Shown piece by piece: positions 17,197-27,821 of a stretch of DNA of 64,000 nucleotides. The position numbers and the translations under genes are program-made. The notes under the pieces are model-generated. The model was not told where the DNA came from, ran no database searches, and saw nothing but the letters and a program-made list of their open reading frames with translations. Origin of the DNA: Aureimonas fodinaquatilis (lineage in GTDB: Bacteria > Pseudomonadota > Alphaproteobacteria > Rhizobiales > Rhizobiaceae). Where the stretch lies: contig NZ_VTWH01000002.1 in the NCBI RefSeq assembly GCF_008369445.1, forward strand, positions 496,001 through 560,000. Reading direction: 5' to 3'. Position 1 is the stretch's first letter. Each line of letters opens with the position of its first letter.

Positions 17197-20073
17197 ATGA
17201 AGAACGTCATCTCCATTCGCGGTGCGCGCGAGCATAATCTCAAAAATATCGACATCGATATTCCCCGCGACAAGCTTGTGGTGATGACCGGTCTTTCGGG
17301 ATCGGGCAAATCGTCGCTCGCATTTGACACCATTTATGCAGAGGGTCAGCGGCGCTATGTGGAAAGCCTTTCCGCCTATGCACGCCAGTTTCTGGAAATG
17401 ATGCAGAAGCCGGATGTCGACCAGATAGACGGGCTATCGCCGGCTATCTCCATCGAACAGAAAACAACCTCGAAGAACCCGCGGTCCACTGTCGGCACTG
17501 TTACGGAAATTTACGACTATCTGCGCCTGTTGTTTGCGCGCGTCGGCGTGCCCTACTCACCCGTTACGGGCCTGCCGATTGAAAGCCAGACCGTGAGCCA
17601 GATGGTTGACCGGATCATGGATCAGCCGGAAGGAACCCGGTTCTTTCTGCTGGCGCCAATGGTGCGGGGGCGCAAGGGCGAATATCGCAAAGAACTGGCA
17701 GACCTTCAGAAAAAAGGCTTTCAGCGCGTTCGCATAGATGGCGAATTTTATGACATTGCCGATGCGCCGGCGCTCGACAAGAAATACAAGCACGACATTG
17801 ATGTTGTGGTGGATCGTATCGTCGTGCGGGACGATATCCAGGCACGGCTGGCGGATTCACTCGAAACATCATTGAAACTGGCCGATGGCCTGGCCGTTGC
17901 AGAGTTTGCTGACGAGAAAGATGAAGGCGGCAAGCCACGCCAGATCATTTTCTCTGAACGTTTTGCCTGCCCGGTTTCCGGCTTCACCATTCCGGAGATC
18001 GAGCCACGGCTGTTTTCCTTCAACAATCCGTTTGGCGCCTGCCCCACTTGCGACGGCCTTGGCACACAAAGGGCTATTGATCCAAAATTGATTGTGCCGG
18101 ATGAAAACCGCACTTTGAAAGCCGGGGCAATTGCGCCCTGGGCAAAGTCCACCTCACCTTATTACACACAAACCCTGGAAGCACTGGCCAGGCAATATTC
18201 GTTCAAGCTCACCGACAAATGGTCGGCGCTGACGCAGGAGTCACAGGACGCCATTCTGCATGGCACCGGACGCACCAAAATAGAGTTCAAATACAGCGAT
18301 GGCCTGCGGTCTTATGCAGCTAACAAAACCTTTGAGGGCATTGTTCCAAACCTCGAACGGCGGTGGAAGGAAACAGACTCTGCCTGGTCGCGGGAAGAGA
18401 TCGAGCGCTATATGTCCTCCACGCCCTGCCCGGCATGCAACGGCTTCAGGTTGAAGCCGGAAGCTCTGGCAGTCAAAATTGCCGGGCAGCATATTGGCGA
18501 GGTTACCGCGCTTTCCATCAGAAATGCAGCCGAATGGTTTGCTGATCTGCCTGGGCAGATGAGCCAGAAACAGAATGAAATTGCGGTACGGATTTTGAAA
18601 GAGATTTGTGAGCGATTGAAATTTCTGGTCGATGTCGGGCTGGATTATCTGACGTTATCTCGTGCATCCGGCACGCTTTCCGGTGGTGAAAGTCAGCGCA
18701 TCCGTCTGGCATCGCAAATCGGCTCCGGCCTGACTGGCGTCCTCTACGTGCTGGACGAACCATCCATTGGTCTTCACCAGCGTGACAATGAGCGATTGCT
18801 GGTAACGCTGAAACATCTTCGGGACATCGGCAACACCGTCATTGTCGTGGAGCATGATGAAGATGCGATCATGACGGCAGACTTTGTTGTCGATATCGGA
18901 CCGGCGGCGGGCATTCACGGTGGGCAGGTTATTGCCTCCGGCACACCTTCTGAAATCATGGCCAGCCCGGCTTCACTCACCGGACGCTATCTTTCCGGCG
19001 ATCTTGGCGTTCCGGTTCCGGCCAAACGGCGCAAGGCGCAAAAGGGCAAGGCAATCAAGGTTGTGGGCGCGCGTGGCAACAATCTGAAAAATGTTTCGGC
19101 AGAGGTGCCGATGGGTCTTTTGACCTGCGTTACCGGTGTTTCCGGCGGCGGAAAATCCACATTCCTGATCGAGACTCTGTTTAAAGCCGCGGCACGCAGA
19201 ATTTCCAATGCGCGCGATGTACCGGCGGAACATGACCGGATTGAGGGTCTGGAGCTTTTGGACAAGGTGATTGATATCGACCAGTCGCCTATCGGCCGTA
19301 CTCCGCGCTCGAACCCCGCTACCTATACCGGCGCTTTCACGCCAATCCGTGACTGGTTTGCGGCTTTGCCGGAGGCCAAGGCACGCGGCTATCAGCCGGG
19401 CCGCTTTTCCTTCAACGTCAAGGGCGGGCGGTGTGAGGCATGTCAGGGCGACGGCGTTATCAAAATTGAAATGCACTTTCTGCCCGACGTCTACGTGACC
19501 TGCGATGTCTGCCACGGCAAGCGGTACAACCGCGAAACATTGGATGTGACTTTCAAGGAAAAGTCGATTGCTGATGTGCTGGATATGACAGTGGAAGAAG
19601 GCGTGGAGTTTTTTGCCGCCGTGCCTGCTGTGCGGGACAAGCTTGCGACGCTGAAGGAAGTCGGGCTTGGCTATATCAAGGTTGGTCAGCAGGCTACCAC
19701 GCTTTCAGGTGGTGAGGCGCAGCGCGTCAAGCTTGCCAAGGAACTGTCCCGCCGGGCAACAGGCCGAACGCTCTATATTCTGGATGAACCGACAACCGGC
19801 CTGCATTTTCACGATGTGGCAAAGCTGCTGGAAGTGCTGCACGAGCTGGTGGACCAGGGCAATACGGTGGTTGTCATCGAGCACAATCTGGAAGTCATCA
19901 AGACCGCAGACTGGGTCATTGATATCGGACCGGAGGGCGGTGACGGCGGCGGCGAGATCGTGGCCACCGGCACACCGGAGCAGATCGTCAAGGAACAGCG
20001 TTCGTGGACAGGCAAGTTCATGAAGGATCTTTTGTCACGCCGATCCATCGGGAAAGCTGAAGCCGCAGAGTGA
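17197..20073 (+). CDS. uvrA: Excinuclease ABC subunit A
   Basis: Damage-recognition ATPase of nucleotide excision repair, working with UvrB and UvrC. Its 958 residues contain two ABC ATPase modules. The first Walker A is [14 protein letters not shown] and the second [14 protein letters not shown]. Signatures are [15 protein letters not shown] and [15 protein letters not shown], and Walker B stretches are VLDEPSIGL and ILDEPTTGL. Zinc-finger cysteines are seen in CPVSGF...CPTCDGLG and CEACQGDG...[10 protein letters not shown]. The SGGGKS second P-loop is slightly unusual (SGSGKS is common). The SOS box upstream suggests damage induction. Its 3' end overlaps convergent nnrD by 39 bp. Confidence 0.98.
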   Translation: MKNVISIRGAREHNLKNIDIDIPRDKLVVMTGLSGSGKSSLAFDTIYAEGQRRYVESLSAYARQFLEMMQKPDVDQIDGLSPAISIEQKTTSKNPRSTVGTVTEIYDYLRLLFARVGVPYSPVTGLPIESQTVSQMVDRIMDQPEGTRFFLLAPMVRGRKGEYRKELADLQKKGFQRVRIDGEFYDIADAPALDKKYKHDIDVVVDRIVVRDDIQARLADSLETSLKLADGLAVAEFADEKDEGGKPRQIIFSERFACPVSGFTIPEIEPRLFSFNNPFGACPTCDGLGTQRAIDPKLIVPDENRTLKAGAIAPWAKSTSPYYTQTLEALARQYSFKLTDKWSALTQESQDAILHGTGRTKIEFKYSDGLRSYAANKTFEGIVPNLERRWKETDSAWSREEIERYMSSTPCPACNGFRLKPEALAVKIAGQHIGEVTALSIRNAAEWFADLPGQMSQKQNEIAVRILKEICERLKFLVDVGLDYLTLSRASGTLSGGESQRIRLASQIGSGLTGVLYVLDEPSIGLHQRDNERLLVTLKHLRDIGNTVIVVEHDEDAIMTADFVVDIGPAAGIHGGQVIASGTPSEIMASPASLTGRYLSGDLGVPVPAKRRKAQKGKAIKVVGARGNNLKNVSAEVPMGLLTCVTGVSGGGKSTFLIETLFKAAARRISNARDVPAEHDRIEGLELLDKVIDIDQSPIGRTPRSNPATYTGAFTPIRDWFAALPEAKARGYQPGRFSFNVKGGRCEACQGDGVIKIEMHFLPDVYVTCDVCHGKRYNRETLDVTFKEKSIADVLDMTVEEGVEFFAAVPAVRDKLATLKEVGLGYIKVGQQATTLSGGEAQRVKLAKELSRRATGRTLYILDEPTTGLHFHDVAKLLEVLHELVDQGNTVVVIEHNLEVIKTADWVIDIGPEGGDGGGEIVATGTPEQIVKEQRSWTGKFMKDLLSRRSIGKAEAAE

Positions 20074-21564
20074 ATAAAGCTTGCGCAGCGCTGCGGGTAG
20101 CAATCCCGGCATATCCTCCGCGATAAGGCCGGGGCCAAACTCGCGGCCCGCAACCCCGTGCAGCCACACTGCGGCACAGGCGGCCTCGAATGCCGGAACT
20201 CCGTTGGCCAGTTGCGCCGCAATAATACCGCTGAGAACATCGCCCGTTCCAGCGGTTGCCAATGCTGGTGTTCCAGATGTGTTGATAGCTGCACGGCCAT
20301 CCGGCGCAGCAATAACCGTATCGGCCCCCTTCAGCACAACCACACCAGCCAGTTTTTGAGCAGCAAGGCGGGCCCGCTCCACTTTGCCAAGCGCAGCTTC
20401 TTTTGCCAGCGATGGAAACAATCTGGCAAATTCGCCGTCATGCGGCGTTATAACAAGGTTGTCAGCGCTTCTTGCTGCCAGTTGAAACAAATCTGCAGAA
20501 TGGCTGGCAAATGAGGTTATGCCGTCTGCATCCAGCACCAGCCGCCTTTTCGCATCCAGGACAAGATTGGCGTAGTCCCGCGCAAGATCGCCAATACCAA
20601 AGCCTGGCCCCAGCACAAACGCATTCAATCTGGCATCGCGCAGAATGTCTTTCAGCGCGTTTGCATCATCGCAGCGCTTCAGCATGATTGCCGTCAGATG
20701 GACGGCGTTGACTGCAACGGCAGATGAGGGTGAGAGCACGGTTACCAACCCTGCACCGGCTCTCAACGCAGCCATTGCGGCCAGTCTTGCCGCTCCGGTT
20801 CGGCTGTGACCGCCCGAAAAAACCGCCGCGTGGCCTTTGCTGTATTTGTGCTGGGCACTTTGCGGCCGCAGAAGTGCATCTGCCCATAGTTCAGGCTCGT
20901 TGGCAAAAATACGCGGACCGATATCTTCCAGCACGGTTTCCGGCACACCGATATCGGCAAGCAAAAGCCTTCCGCAGAGCGAGCGCCCCGGCTCCAGCAA
21001 ATGCCCGGGCTTTCGTCTGAAAAAGCTGACAGTCAGGTTCGCTTGCGCGGCACATCCCAAGACACGGCCATCCAGCCCGGAAACGCCGCTTGGCAGGTCT
21101 ATGGCAAGAACAGGAGCCAAGCCAGCCTGCAGCCGCTCAATCGCCTGCTTTTCAACTCCTGCCAGGTCTCTGCGCAAACCTGCGCCAAACAGACCGTCAA
21201 CAACGAGGTCGAAGCTTTCCGGTGAAAATTCATCGAGTGGCAATGTTCCGCCTGGCCATTGTTCCAAGGCTTTTCGTGCATCGGCAGTCGCTGGCTCCCG
21301 CGCCATAAACAGAGAAACATTTGAACCTCTGGTTTTCAGCAGCGTTGCTGCCACAATGGCATCACCACCGTTGTTTCCCGGCCCGGCGAGAATCGCAACA
21401 TGGGTTGCCTTGGTAAAATATTGCGCGATAGCATCGACAATGGCTGATGCGGCACTCGACATGAGCTGAAAACTGTCAACGCCCAATTCCACCGCCTTTT
21501 CATCGGCTTGCGCCATTTCTTCCGGCGTCAGAACTTCAGGATCCGGATATCGATAAAAGGCCAT
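20035..21564 (-). CDS. nnrD: Bifunctional NAD(P)H-hydrate epimerase / ADP-dependent dehydratase
   Basis: Repairs damaged NADH and NADPH. The N-terminal YjeF_N half (about 10-215) has the epimerase pattern [17 protein letters not shown] and [11 protein letters not shown]. The C-terminal ribokinase-like half (about 230-490) has [26 protein letters not shown] and [17 protein letters not shown], the dehydratase motif. The length, 509 residues from the ATG at 21564, fits the fused enzyme. The frame is open to 21624, but the extra residues are not family-like. It sits directly upstream of, and divergent from, glnB. The 39-bp overlap with uvrA at the 3' ends means the last 12 codons are shared on opposite strands. 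Confidence 0.96.
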   Translation of the reverse strand: MAFYRYPDPEVLTPEEMAQADEKAVELGVDSFQLMSSAASAIVDAIAQYFTKATHVAILAGPGNNGGDAIVAATLLKTRGSNVSLFMAREPATADARKALEQWPGGTLPLDEFSPESFDLVVDGLFGAGLRRDLAGVEKQAIERLQAGLAPVLAIDLPSGVSGLDGRVLGCAAQANLTVSFFRRKPGHLLEPGRSLCGRLLLADIGVPETVLEDIGPRIFANEPELWADALLRPQSAQHKYSKGHAAVFSGGHSRTGAARLAAMAALRAGAGLVTVLSPSSAVAVNAVHLTAIMLKRCDDANALKDILRDARLNAFVLGPGFGIGDLARDYANLVLDAKRRLVLDADGITSFASHSADLFQLAARSADNLVITPHDGEFARLFPSLAKEAALGKVERARLAAQKLAGVVVLKGADTVIAAPDGRAAINTSGTPALATAGTGDVLSGIIAAQLANGVPAFEAACAAVWLHGVAGREFGPGLIAEDMPGLLPAALRKLYSLCGFSFPDGSA

Positions 21565-21679
21565 GGTCAAAATTTCCACACATTGCCTAAAATTATTGCA
21601 CATGATTGGTGAAACAACAGGCACAACCCGCCACTACTGCTGTAGCATTCAGCATTGTGACGCGTTAGACAACCTATGA

Positions 21680-22045
<366 letters not shown>

Positions 22046-22095
22046 CGTCTTAACCGCAAGAATTTTTTCAAGTCGTCCAGACAGGAAGGACCAAG

Positions 22096-23505
22096 ATGAC
22101 TTCGGCCAATGATATTCTGAAGCAGATCAAAGACAATGACATCAAGTTTGTCGATCTTCGCTTCACCGACCCAAAGGGCAAGCTGCAACACGTTACCCTG
22201 GACGTAGCAATCGTTGATGAAGATCTCTTCTCCGAAGGCACGATGTTTGACGGCTCGTCCATTGGCGGCTGGAAGGCCATCAATGAATCCGACATGGTTC
22301 TGATGCCTGATCCGGAAACGGCCCATATGGATCCGTTCTTCGCCCAGTCCACCCTGTCGATCTATTGCGACATTCTGGACCCGATCTCCGGCGAATCCTA
22401 CAATCGTGATCCGCGCAGCACGGCAAAGAAGGCTGAAGCCTATCTTCAGCAGTCCGGCATTGGCGACACGGCATTTGTTGGCCCTGAAGCCGAATTCTTC
22501 GTGTTTGACGATGTGCGCTACAAGGCAGATCCGTACAACACCGGCTTCAAGCTGGATTCAACAGAGCTGCCGTCCAATGACGACATGGAATATGAAACCG
22601 GCAATCTGGGCCACCGTCCGCGTGTGAAGGGCGGCTACTTCCCGGTTCCACCAATCGACTCCTGCCAGGACATGCGTTCGGAAATGCTGACCGTTATGGC
22701 CGAAATGGGCGTTTCGGTTGAAAAGCACCACCACGAAGTGGCGGCTGCTCAGCACGAGCTTGGCATCAAGTTTGACACGCTGGTTCGCAATGCCGACAAG
22801 ATGCAGATCTACAAATATGTGATCCATCAGGTCGCCAATGCCTACGGCAAAACCGCAACATTCATGCCAAAGCCGATTTTTGGCGACAATGGTTCGGGCA
22901 TGCACGTTCACCTTTCCATCTGGAAGGGCGGCAAGCCAACTTTCGCTGGCAATGAATATGCTGGCCTTTCCGAAACTGCGCTTTACTACATTGGCGGCAT
23001 CATCAAGCACGCCAAGTCGCTGAACGCTTTCACCAATCCTTCAACCAACTCTTTCAAGCGTCTGGTTCCAGGTTACGAAGCTCCGGTTCTGCTGGCCTAT
23101 TCGGCACGCAACCGCTCGGCTTCTTGCCGCATTCCTTTCGGGCAGTCGCCGAAGGCCAAGCGCGTTGAAGTTCGCTTCCCGGATCCTACAGCCAACCCTT
23201 ACCTCGCCTTCTCGGCACTGCTGATGGCAGGTCTGGATGGCATCAAGAACAAGATTCATCCAGGCGCTGCCATGGACAAGGATCTTTACGACCTGCCACC
23301 GGAAGAACTGAAGGAAATTCCGACAGTCTGCCGCTCGCTGCGTGAAGCGCTGGAGGCTCTGGATGGTGATCGTGAATATCTGAAGGCCGGTGGCGTGTTC
23401 GACGACGACCAGATCGATGCCTTCATTGAACTGAAAATGGCTGAGGTTCTGCGGTTCGAAATGACACCGCACCCGGTTGAGTTTGAAATGTACTATTCGG
23501 TCTGA
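22096..23505 (+). CDS. glnA: Glutamine synthetase, type I
   Basis: Makes glutamine from glutamate, ammonia and ATP as a dodecamer. Its 469 residues are the GSI-beta length. Motifs include [17 protein letters not shown], the glutamate-binding [26 protein letters not shown] and [10 protein letters not shown]. The adenylylation Tyr lies in [10 protein letters not shown] (Y398), so activity is probably switched off by GlnE under nitrogen excess. AGGAAGG precedes the ATG. It is coupled in an operon with glnB and followed by a 13-bp hairpin. Confidence 0.98.
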   Translation: MTSANDILKQIKDNDIKFVDLRFTDPKGKLQHVTLDVAIVDEDLFSEGTMFDGSSIGGWKAINESDMVLMPDPETAHMDPFFAQSTLSIYCDILDPISGESYNRDPRSTAKKAEAYLQQSGIGDTAFVGPEAEFFVFDDVRYKADPYNTGFKLDSTELPSNDDMEYETGNLGHRPRVKGGYFPVPPIDSCQDMRSEMLTVMAEMGVSVEKHHHEVAAAQHELGIKFDTLVRNADKMQIYKYVIHQVANAYGKTATFMPKPIFGDNGSGMHVHLSIWKGGKPTFAGNEYAGLSETALYYIGGIIKHAKSLNAFTNPSTNSFKRLVPGYEAPVLLAYSARNRSASCRIPFGQSPKAKRVEVRFPDPTANPYLAFSALLMAGLDGIKNKIHPGAAMDKDLYDLPPEELKEIPTVCRSLREALEALDGDREYLKAGGVFDDDQIDAFIELKMAEVLRFEMTPHPVEFEMYYSV

Positions 23506-23532
23506 TCCGAAGACAAAACAAACAGTCAGACT

Positions 23533-23562
23533 GTTTCGGGCGATTGCGAAATCGCCTGAAAC
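23533..23562 (+). terminator. Hairpin downstream of glnA
   Basis: A 13-bp stem, GTTTCGGGCGATT with AATCGCCTGAAAC (one G-T pair), closes a GCGA tetraloop 27 bp after glnA. There is no T-run, so it is either an imperfect terminator or an mRNA 3' protector. It resembles the left palindrome of the composite repeats at 29397 and 47390. Confidence 0.55.
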
Positions 23563-23658
23563 GGTTGGAAATTCAGAACTGACCGCCAGGGCAACGTTGC
23601 ATTCACATGCAAAGTTGTTCTGGTTTTATTTTATGGCGAGGCCGCAACTTTGTGCAGC

Positions 23659-23754
23659 CTATTCGCCACCGAACATGCTCAACAGCACCGCAGCAGCAAA
23701 TGTTACGTAAAATTGCGGGCTGGCTTCAGCAAAAAATTCCACGATGGTAGACAT
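23659..23754 (-). CDS. Candidate 31-residue hydrophobic miniprotein
   Basis: A tiny leftward frame, ATG at 23754, with GGGAGG four bases before it. The product MSTIVEFFAEASPQFYVTFA... continues into AAVLLSMFGGE, a single hydrophobic segment after a short acidic start, so a small membrane peptide. It is in the otherwise empty 410 bp between glnA and the secreted hydrolase. A CCCGACA/TGTCGGG dyad (23767-23793) lies just before the ribosome-binding site. I do not recognise it; the good ribosome-binding site and composition support it, while its size leaves chance possible. Confidence 0.42.
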   Translation of the reverse strand: MSTIVEFFAEASPQFYVTFAAAVLLSMFGGE

Positions 23755-23915
23755 ACAACCTCCCACCCCGACAAAACCTGACGCTGTGTCGGGCAATGCA
23801 TTAAGGCGAGGTCAGACCGAAGCCCGCATTATCTTGTTGTCATCTTGCACGGGCGAGCCGTTTCCTTCGCTTTTATGATGGTAGCGCATTTTTTGCTTCA
23901 ATCAAGCATATTGGT

Positions 23916-24803
23916 TCACCGTGCAATCAGCCAGTTCAGTGTATCGCGCCAGTCCAGCATGCGAATGGGCGTACCATGGCCCCCTGTGTCAAAGCCGACA
24001 AATCGGATCGGATAGGCCGGGCTTTGCGCCAGCGTTTTCTCAACAGTTTCCACCTGCCCCGCCATTGCGTAGACCCGGTCGTTGGAGCCATGTGCGATGA
24101 GCAATGGCAGTGCCTTGCCGCCGCGCGCCTTGACAGCGCCGGCCACTTTGGCCGGCGAACTGCTGGCGCCAAGCAACACCATTCCATCCAGCGAAGCAGC
24201 AAATGCCGGGTTCTGTGCCAGCGACCAGCAGACCTGGCCGCCCATCGAACCACAGGCCACAATATGTTTTGCCGAAGGGTATTGCCGGGACAAAGCCTTC
24301 AGCACCTCTCCAGCGCGTGCGGCGTCGGATGCTTCAAGCGCCCCGGCATCCATGGTCAGATAAAGGCCGTCTGAGCGCACAGCCAGGTTTTTCAGCCGAT
24401 TAAAGTTACCGCCGAATGTCCAGTCGTTCATGCCCAGCCGCCGGTCACCGCCGCGTCCATGCACAAACAGCACCAGAAAGGCCGGGTCGGCCGACTTGCC
24501 CACCTGCCGCAGGGTCACATCGCCCTTAGCGGTTGCAATCGTGGCATCGCTCTCCAGCCCGCGCGAAAGCTCCTGCACATATTTGCCCTGTGCGCGGCGC
24601 TCCGGCACGCTGTCGCGCCCGTTAATGTCCTTCATTTCGTCGTAAGGCACGTCCAGCATTCTGCCCTGCATGGTGCTGGCAGTGTGCGGGCTGTAAGCAA
24701 ACAGTGCATCCTTGTAGGGAGCGATCGGGCCATTTGCCATTGCTGATATGCACGTGGCCGCCAGTGTGGCCGCGACGGCAACGGATGCCCCGAGCATCTT
24801 CAT
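23916..24803 (-). CDS. Secreted alpha/beta hydrolase
   Basis: A 295-residue exported protein. It has an N-terminal signal peptide (about 1-23, ending SAMA), then an alpha/beta-hydrolase fold with oxyanion region VLFVHGRGGDRR. The nucleophile elbow ACGSMGGQVC has Ser at about 186. The acid residue is probably in AHGSNDRVYAM and the His in TGGHGTPIRM. It resembles dienelactone hydrolase or depolymerase-like esterases, but the substrate is unknown. It is leftward, not clustered with other genes, and divergent from parE across about 300 bp in which I see no convincing gene. Confidence 0.8.
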   Translation of the reverse strand: MKMLGASVAVAATLAATCISAMANGPIAPYKDALFAYSPHTASTMQGRMLDVPYDEMKDINGRDSVPERRAQGKYVQELSRGLESDATIATAKGDVTLRQVGKSADPAFLVLFVHGRGGDRRLGMNDWTFGGNFNRLKNLAVRSDGLYLTMDAGALEASDAARAGEVLKALSRQYPSAKHIVACGSMGGQVCWSLAQNPAFAASLDGMVLLGASSSPAKVAGAVKARGGKALPLLIAHGSNDRVYAMAGQVETVEKTLAQSPAYPIRFVGFDTGGHGTPIRMLDWRDTLNWLIAR

Positions 24804-25101
24804 GAATTGACCCGAAAGCCGCGATAGGAACCCTGCATTCTTTGCAACACTCTGCCCTCACTCAGAATCACGCTTTTTCACTATCCATGGTGAATGCCGC
24901 CCCGCCACTTGTCGAGGCGTGAGGCGACGGTGCAACATCGTGCCGAATCATGCAGCATCTGCCTGCAAAAACCGTGGAAAAGCGGAACTTGCAGCCTCTG
25001 GGCGCTTGTAGAACATTTCGTGAAAGTATACCCATCCTGCCTATGACTTCGAGTGACAGTGGCGGCGGTGAACTTTTGAAAAAAGCCGGACAGGAGCGAT
25101 C

Positions 25102-27144
25102 ATGAGCGACGATCTGTTTTCTGGCCCAACCACGCGTGCACGCCCGACAGCCGCAACACCCGCACCCGCTCCCGCAGCACCTGCGTTGGAGCCGGCTGCA
25201 CCAGCCCAGCGAGCTGAATCCGACTACACGGCCGCCGATATTGAAGTTCTGGAGGGGCTGGAGCCGGTGCGCCGCCGTCCCGGAATGTACATTGGCGGCA
25301 CGGATTCCAAGGCACTTCACCATCTGTTTGCCGAAGTCATCGACAATTCAATGGATGAGGCAGTGGCCGGCCACGCAACATTCATTGAGGTTTCACTGGA
25401 GCCAGGCGGCTTTCTGTCCGTCACGGACAATGGCCGCGGAATTCCGGTAGATCCGCACCCGAAATACCGGGACAAGTCCGCGCTTGAAGTCATTATGACC
25501 ACCCTTCATGCGGGCGGCAAATTTGATTCAAAGGCTTACGAAACTTCCGGTGGTCTTCACGGCGTTGGTGTATCTGTGGTCAACGCCCTTTCAGAAACGC
25601 TGGAAGTGGAAGTTGCGCGCAATCGCAAACTCTATCGGCAGTTTTATGCGCGAGGACACGCGCAGGGGCCGCTGCAGGAAGTTGGCGATGTGCAGAACCG
25701 GCGCGGCACCAAAGTGCGCTTCAAGCCGGACGCTCAGATATTTGGTCAGAATGCCGATTTTGATCCTGCCCGACTTTTCGCCATGGCGCGGTCCAAGGCC
25801 TATCTGTTTGGCGGCGTGGAAATACGCTGGTCATGCGATCCTTCCCTTCTGGGTGAGGCAGAAGTTCCGCCAAAGGCGACTTTCCACTTTCCAGGTGGCC
25901 TGAAAGACTATCTGGAAAACAGCATCGGCTCCGAGCACCAGATCACCGGCCAGATGTTTGCCGGTCGCACCAAAAAAACCACAGGACATGGTGCGGTGGA
26001 ATGGGCAGTTTGCTGGACTGCAGCAGATGGTGCGGTTCGTTCCTATTGCAACACCATTCCAACGCCGGAAGGTGGAACGCATGAAGCCGGGCTTCGGTCG
26101 GTGCTTCTGCGTGGAATTAAGGCATTTGCAGAGCTTTCCGGCAACAAGCGCGCCAATGTCATCACGGCTGACGATGTGATGCTAACGGCGTCCGCCATGC
26201 TTTCGGTGTTCATCCGCGAGCCGGAATTTGTTGGCCAGACCAAAGATCGTCTGGCAACGGCAGAAGCACACCGCATTGTTGAAAATGCCATCCGCGATAG
26301 TTTCGACATCTGGCTGGCATCTTCGCCTCAAGATGCTGCACGGCTGATAGACTGGGTGGTTGAGCGGGCAGATGAGCGTTTGCGCCGCCGCGCCGAGAAA
26401 GAAGTCAGCCGCAAAACAGCAACGCGCAAACTGCGGCTGCCCGGCAAGCTGGCAGACTGTTCACAAAACGGCGCCGCTGGCGCGGAGATCTTCATTGTTG
26501 AAGGTGACTCTGCCGGTGGCTCTGCCAAACAGGCGCGCGACCGGATGCGGCAGGCCATTTTGCCGCTGCGCGGAAAAATCCTCAACGTCGCCAGCGCCGG
26601 GCGCGAAAAAATGGGGGCCAACCAACAATTGGCCGACCTGATACTGGCGCTGGGTTGCGGCACGCGCTCAAAATACCGGGAAGATGATCTGCGCTATGAG
26701 CGCGTGGTCATCATGACCGACGCGGATGTTGATGGCGCACACATTGCTTCGCTGCTGATTACATTTTTCTACCAGGAAATGCCGGAGCTGATCCGCGGCG
26801 GGCATCTGTTTCTGGCTGTTCCACCTCTCTACAAACTATCGCAAGGCGGCAAAACCGCTTACGCCCGGGATGATGCAGATCGTGAGCGCCTGATGGCGCA
26901 GGAATTCAAAGGCAAAGGCAAGGTTGAAATCAGCCGCTTCAAAGGCCTTGGTGAAATGCTGCCTGCGCAGTTGAAAGAAACGACGATGGACCCGAACAAG
27001 CGCACCTTGCTTCGGGTGGAAATTGACGACGCACCGGAAGCTGGAACGGCGATAGCCGTGGATGCCTTGATGGGTAACAAGCCAGAAGCGCGTTTCCGGT
27101 TCATTCAGGAACGCGCTGCATTTGCTGAGGATCTGGACGTATGA
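25102..27144 (+). CDS. parE: DNA topoisomerase IV subunit B
   Basis: ATPase subunit of topoisomerase IV, which unlinks daughter chromosomes together with ParC. Its 680 residues fit ParE rather than the longer GyrB. A Pro/Ala-rich extension (about 8-35) precedes the GHKL ATPase: EVIDNSMDEAVAG, TDNGRGIPV and GGLHGVGVSVVNALS. FVGQTKDRLA is in the transducer domain. The TOPRIM domain shows VEGDSAGGSAKQARDR and DADVDGAHIASLL. CAGGAG precedes the ATG. The stop overlaps the start of the next gene (ATGA at 27141), so a small secreted protein is coupled to it. ParC is not in the window. Confidence 0.96.
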   Translation: MSDDLFSGPTTRARPTAATPAPAPAAPALEPAAPAQRAESDYTAADIEVLEGLEPVRRRPGMYIGGTDSKALHHLFAEVIDNSMDEAVAGHATFIEVSLEPGGFLSVTDNGRGIPVDPHPKYRDKSALEVIMTTLHAGGKFDSKAYETSGGLHGVGVSVVNALSETLEVEVARNRKLYRQFYARGHAQGPLQEVGDVQNRRGTKVRFKPDAQIFGQNADFDPARLFAMARSKAYLFGGVEIRWSCDPSLLGEAEVPPKATFHFPGGLKDYLENSIGSEHQITGQMFAGRTKKTTGHGAVEWAVCWTAADGAVRSYCNTIPTPEGGTHEAGLRSVLLRGIKAFAELSGNKRANVITADDVMLTASAMLSVFIREPEFVGQTKDRLATAEAHRIVENAIRDSFDIWLASSPQDAARLIDWVVERADERLRRRAEKEVSRKTATRKLRLPGKLADCSQNGAAGAEIFIVEGDSAGGSAKQARDRMRQAILPLRGKILNVASAGREKMGANQQLADLILALGCGTRSKYREDDLRYERVVIMTDADVDGAHIASLLITFFYQEMPELIRGGHLFLAVPPLYKLSQGGKTAYARDDADRERLMAQEFKGKGKVEISRFKGLGEMLPAQLKETTMDPNKRTLLRVEIDDAPEAGTAIAVDALMGNKPEARFRFIQERAAFAEDLDV

Positions 27145-27665
27145 TCATGAAAAGCTGTTTCGCAAGGCGCCTTTGGCAGGGCGCAGCCATGGCGGCGATG
27201 CTGGTTCTGAACCCGGCCATCAGTGCGGCCCAGCAGGCACCCGCATCCGACGCGCCTGCGCAGGAAACCGCACCGGATGTAACCGTGCCGGCTGAAGTGA
27301 TTAGCCTTTCCCCCTACATCAGCGATGTGCAGGTGTTGGGCCCGTGGACAGATAGCGGCAAGTCAGGCATTTGGCGCACGGCATTGCTGGTTAGTGCCGG
27401 GCAACCAAACGGCAACCGTTTTTTTGTGCAGCAGGTTGAAGAAGGCCCCTCAGACCTTACCGTGCTGCAAACGACGGAAATTACCGAAATTGCGCAGCTG
27501 AATGGCGCAATTGTGGGCTACAGGGCAGATGAACCGACGCCAGATGCGCCGTCGACTCTTTCCATCTTTCTGGACATTGTGCCACTGGATGCAGAAATTG
27601 CCGAAACCTTTGAGCTGTTTATCTCACCTGATGCTGCCTATAGATTTGGCCCGGCTTCCAATTGA
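27141..27665 (+). CDS. Secreted protein of unknown function, coupled to parE
   Basis: A 174-residue protein I do not recognise. It starts with a signal peptide (MKSCFARRLWQGAAMAAMLVLNPAISAAQQ), then a Pro/Ala/Glu-rich linker (QQAPASDAPAQETAPDVTVPAEV), then a compact beta-rich domain of about 125 residues (VQVLGPWTDSGKSGIWRTALLVSAG...TLSIFLDIVPLDAEIAETFELFI). A periplasmic location is inferred. The ATG at 27141 overlaps the parE stop; a second ATG at 27147 would begin the same signal peptide. Nothing in it points to topoisomerase function, so the coupling may only ensure expression. Confidence 0.75.
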   Translation: MIMKSCFARRLWQGAAMAAMLVLNPAISAAQQAPASDAPAQETAPDVTVPAEVISLSPYISDVQVLGPWTDSGKSGIWRTALLVSAGQPNGNRFFVQQVEEGPSDLTVLQTTEITEIAQLNGAIVGYRADEPTPDAPSTLSIFLDIVPLDAEIAETFELFISPDAAYRFGPASN

Positions 27666-27821
27666 CCACCATGTCGTTTAAGAACACTTTCAGCCACTGG
27701 CAAAAGCGGCTGAAAACATTGCCTTAACTTGACTTTTCCGGGGTGCAGTTCTATGGCCCGGCTATCCAGCGAGCTTCCACTCCGACAATAATTCGTTCCA
27801 AAACAGAGATATACAGCGTTC

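Noticed and set aside
23593-23616. AACGTTGCAT/ATGCAAAGTT hairpin as a second glnA terminator
   Set aside because: It has an internal mismatch and only a loosely T-rich sequence follows; the support is too weak to list separately.
24950-25105. 51-codon frame whose stop overlaps the parE start
   Set aside because: The ATGA overlap is suggestive, but there is no Shine-Dalgarno before its ATG, and the product has no clear pattern.
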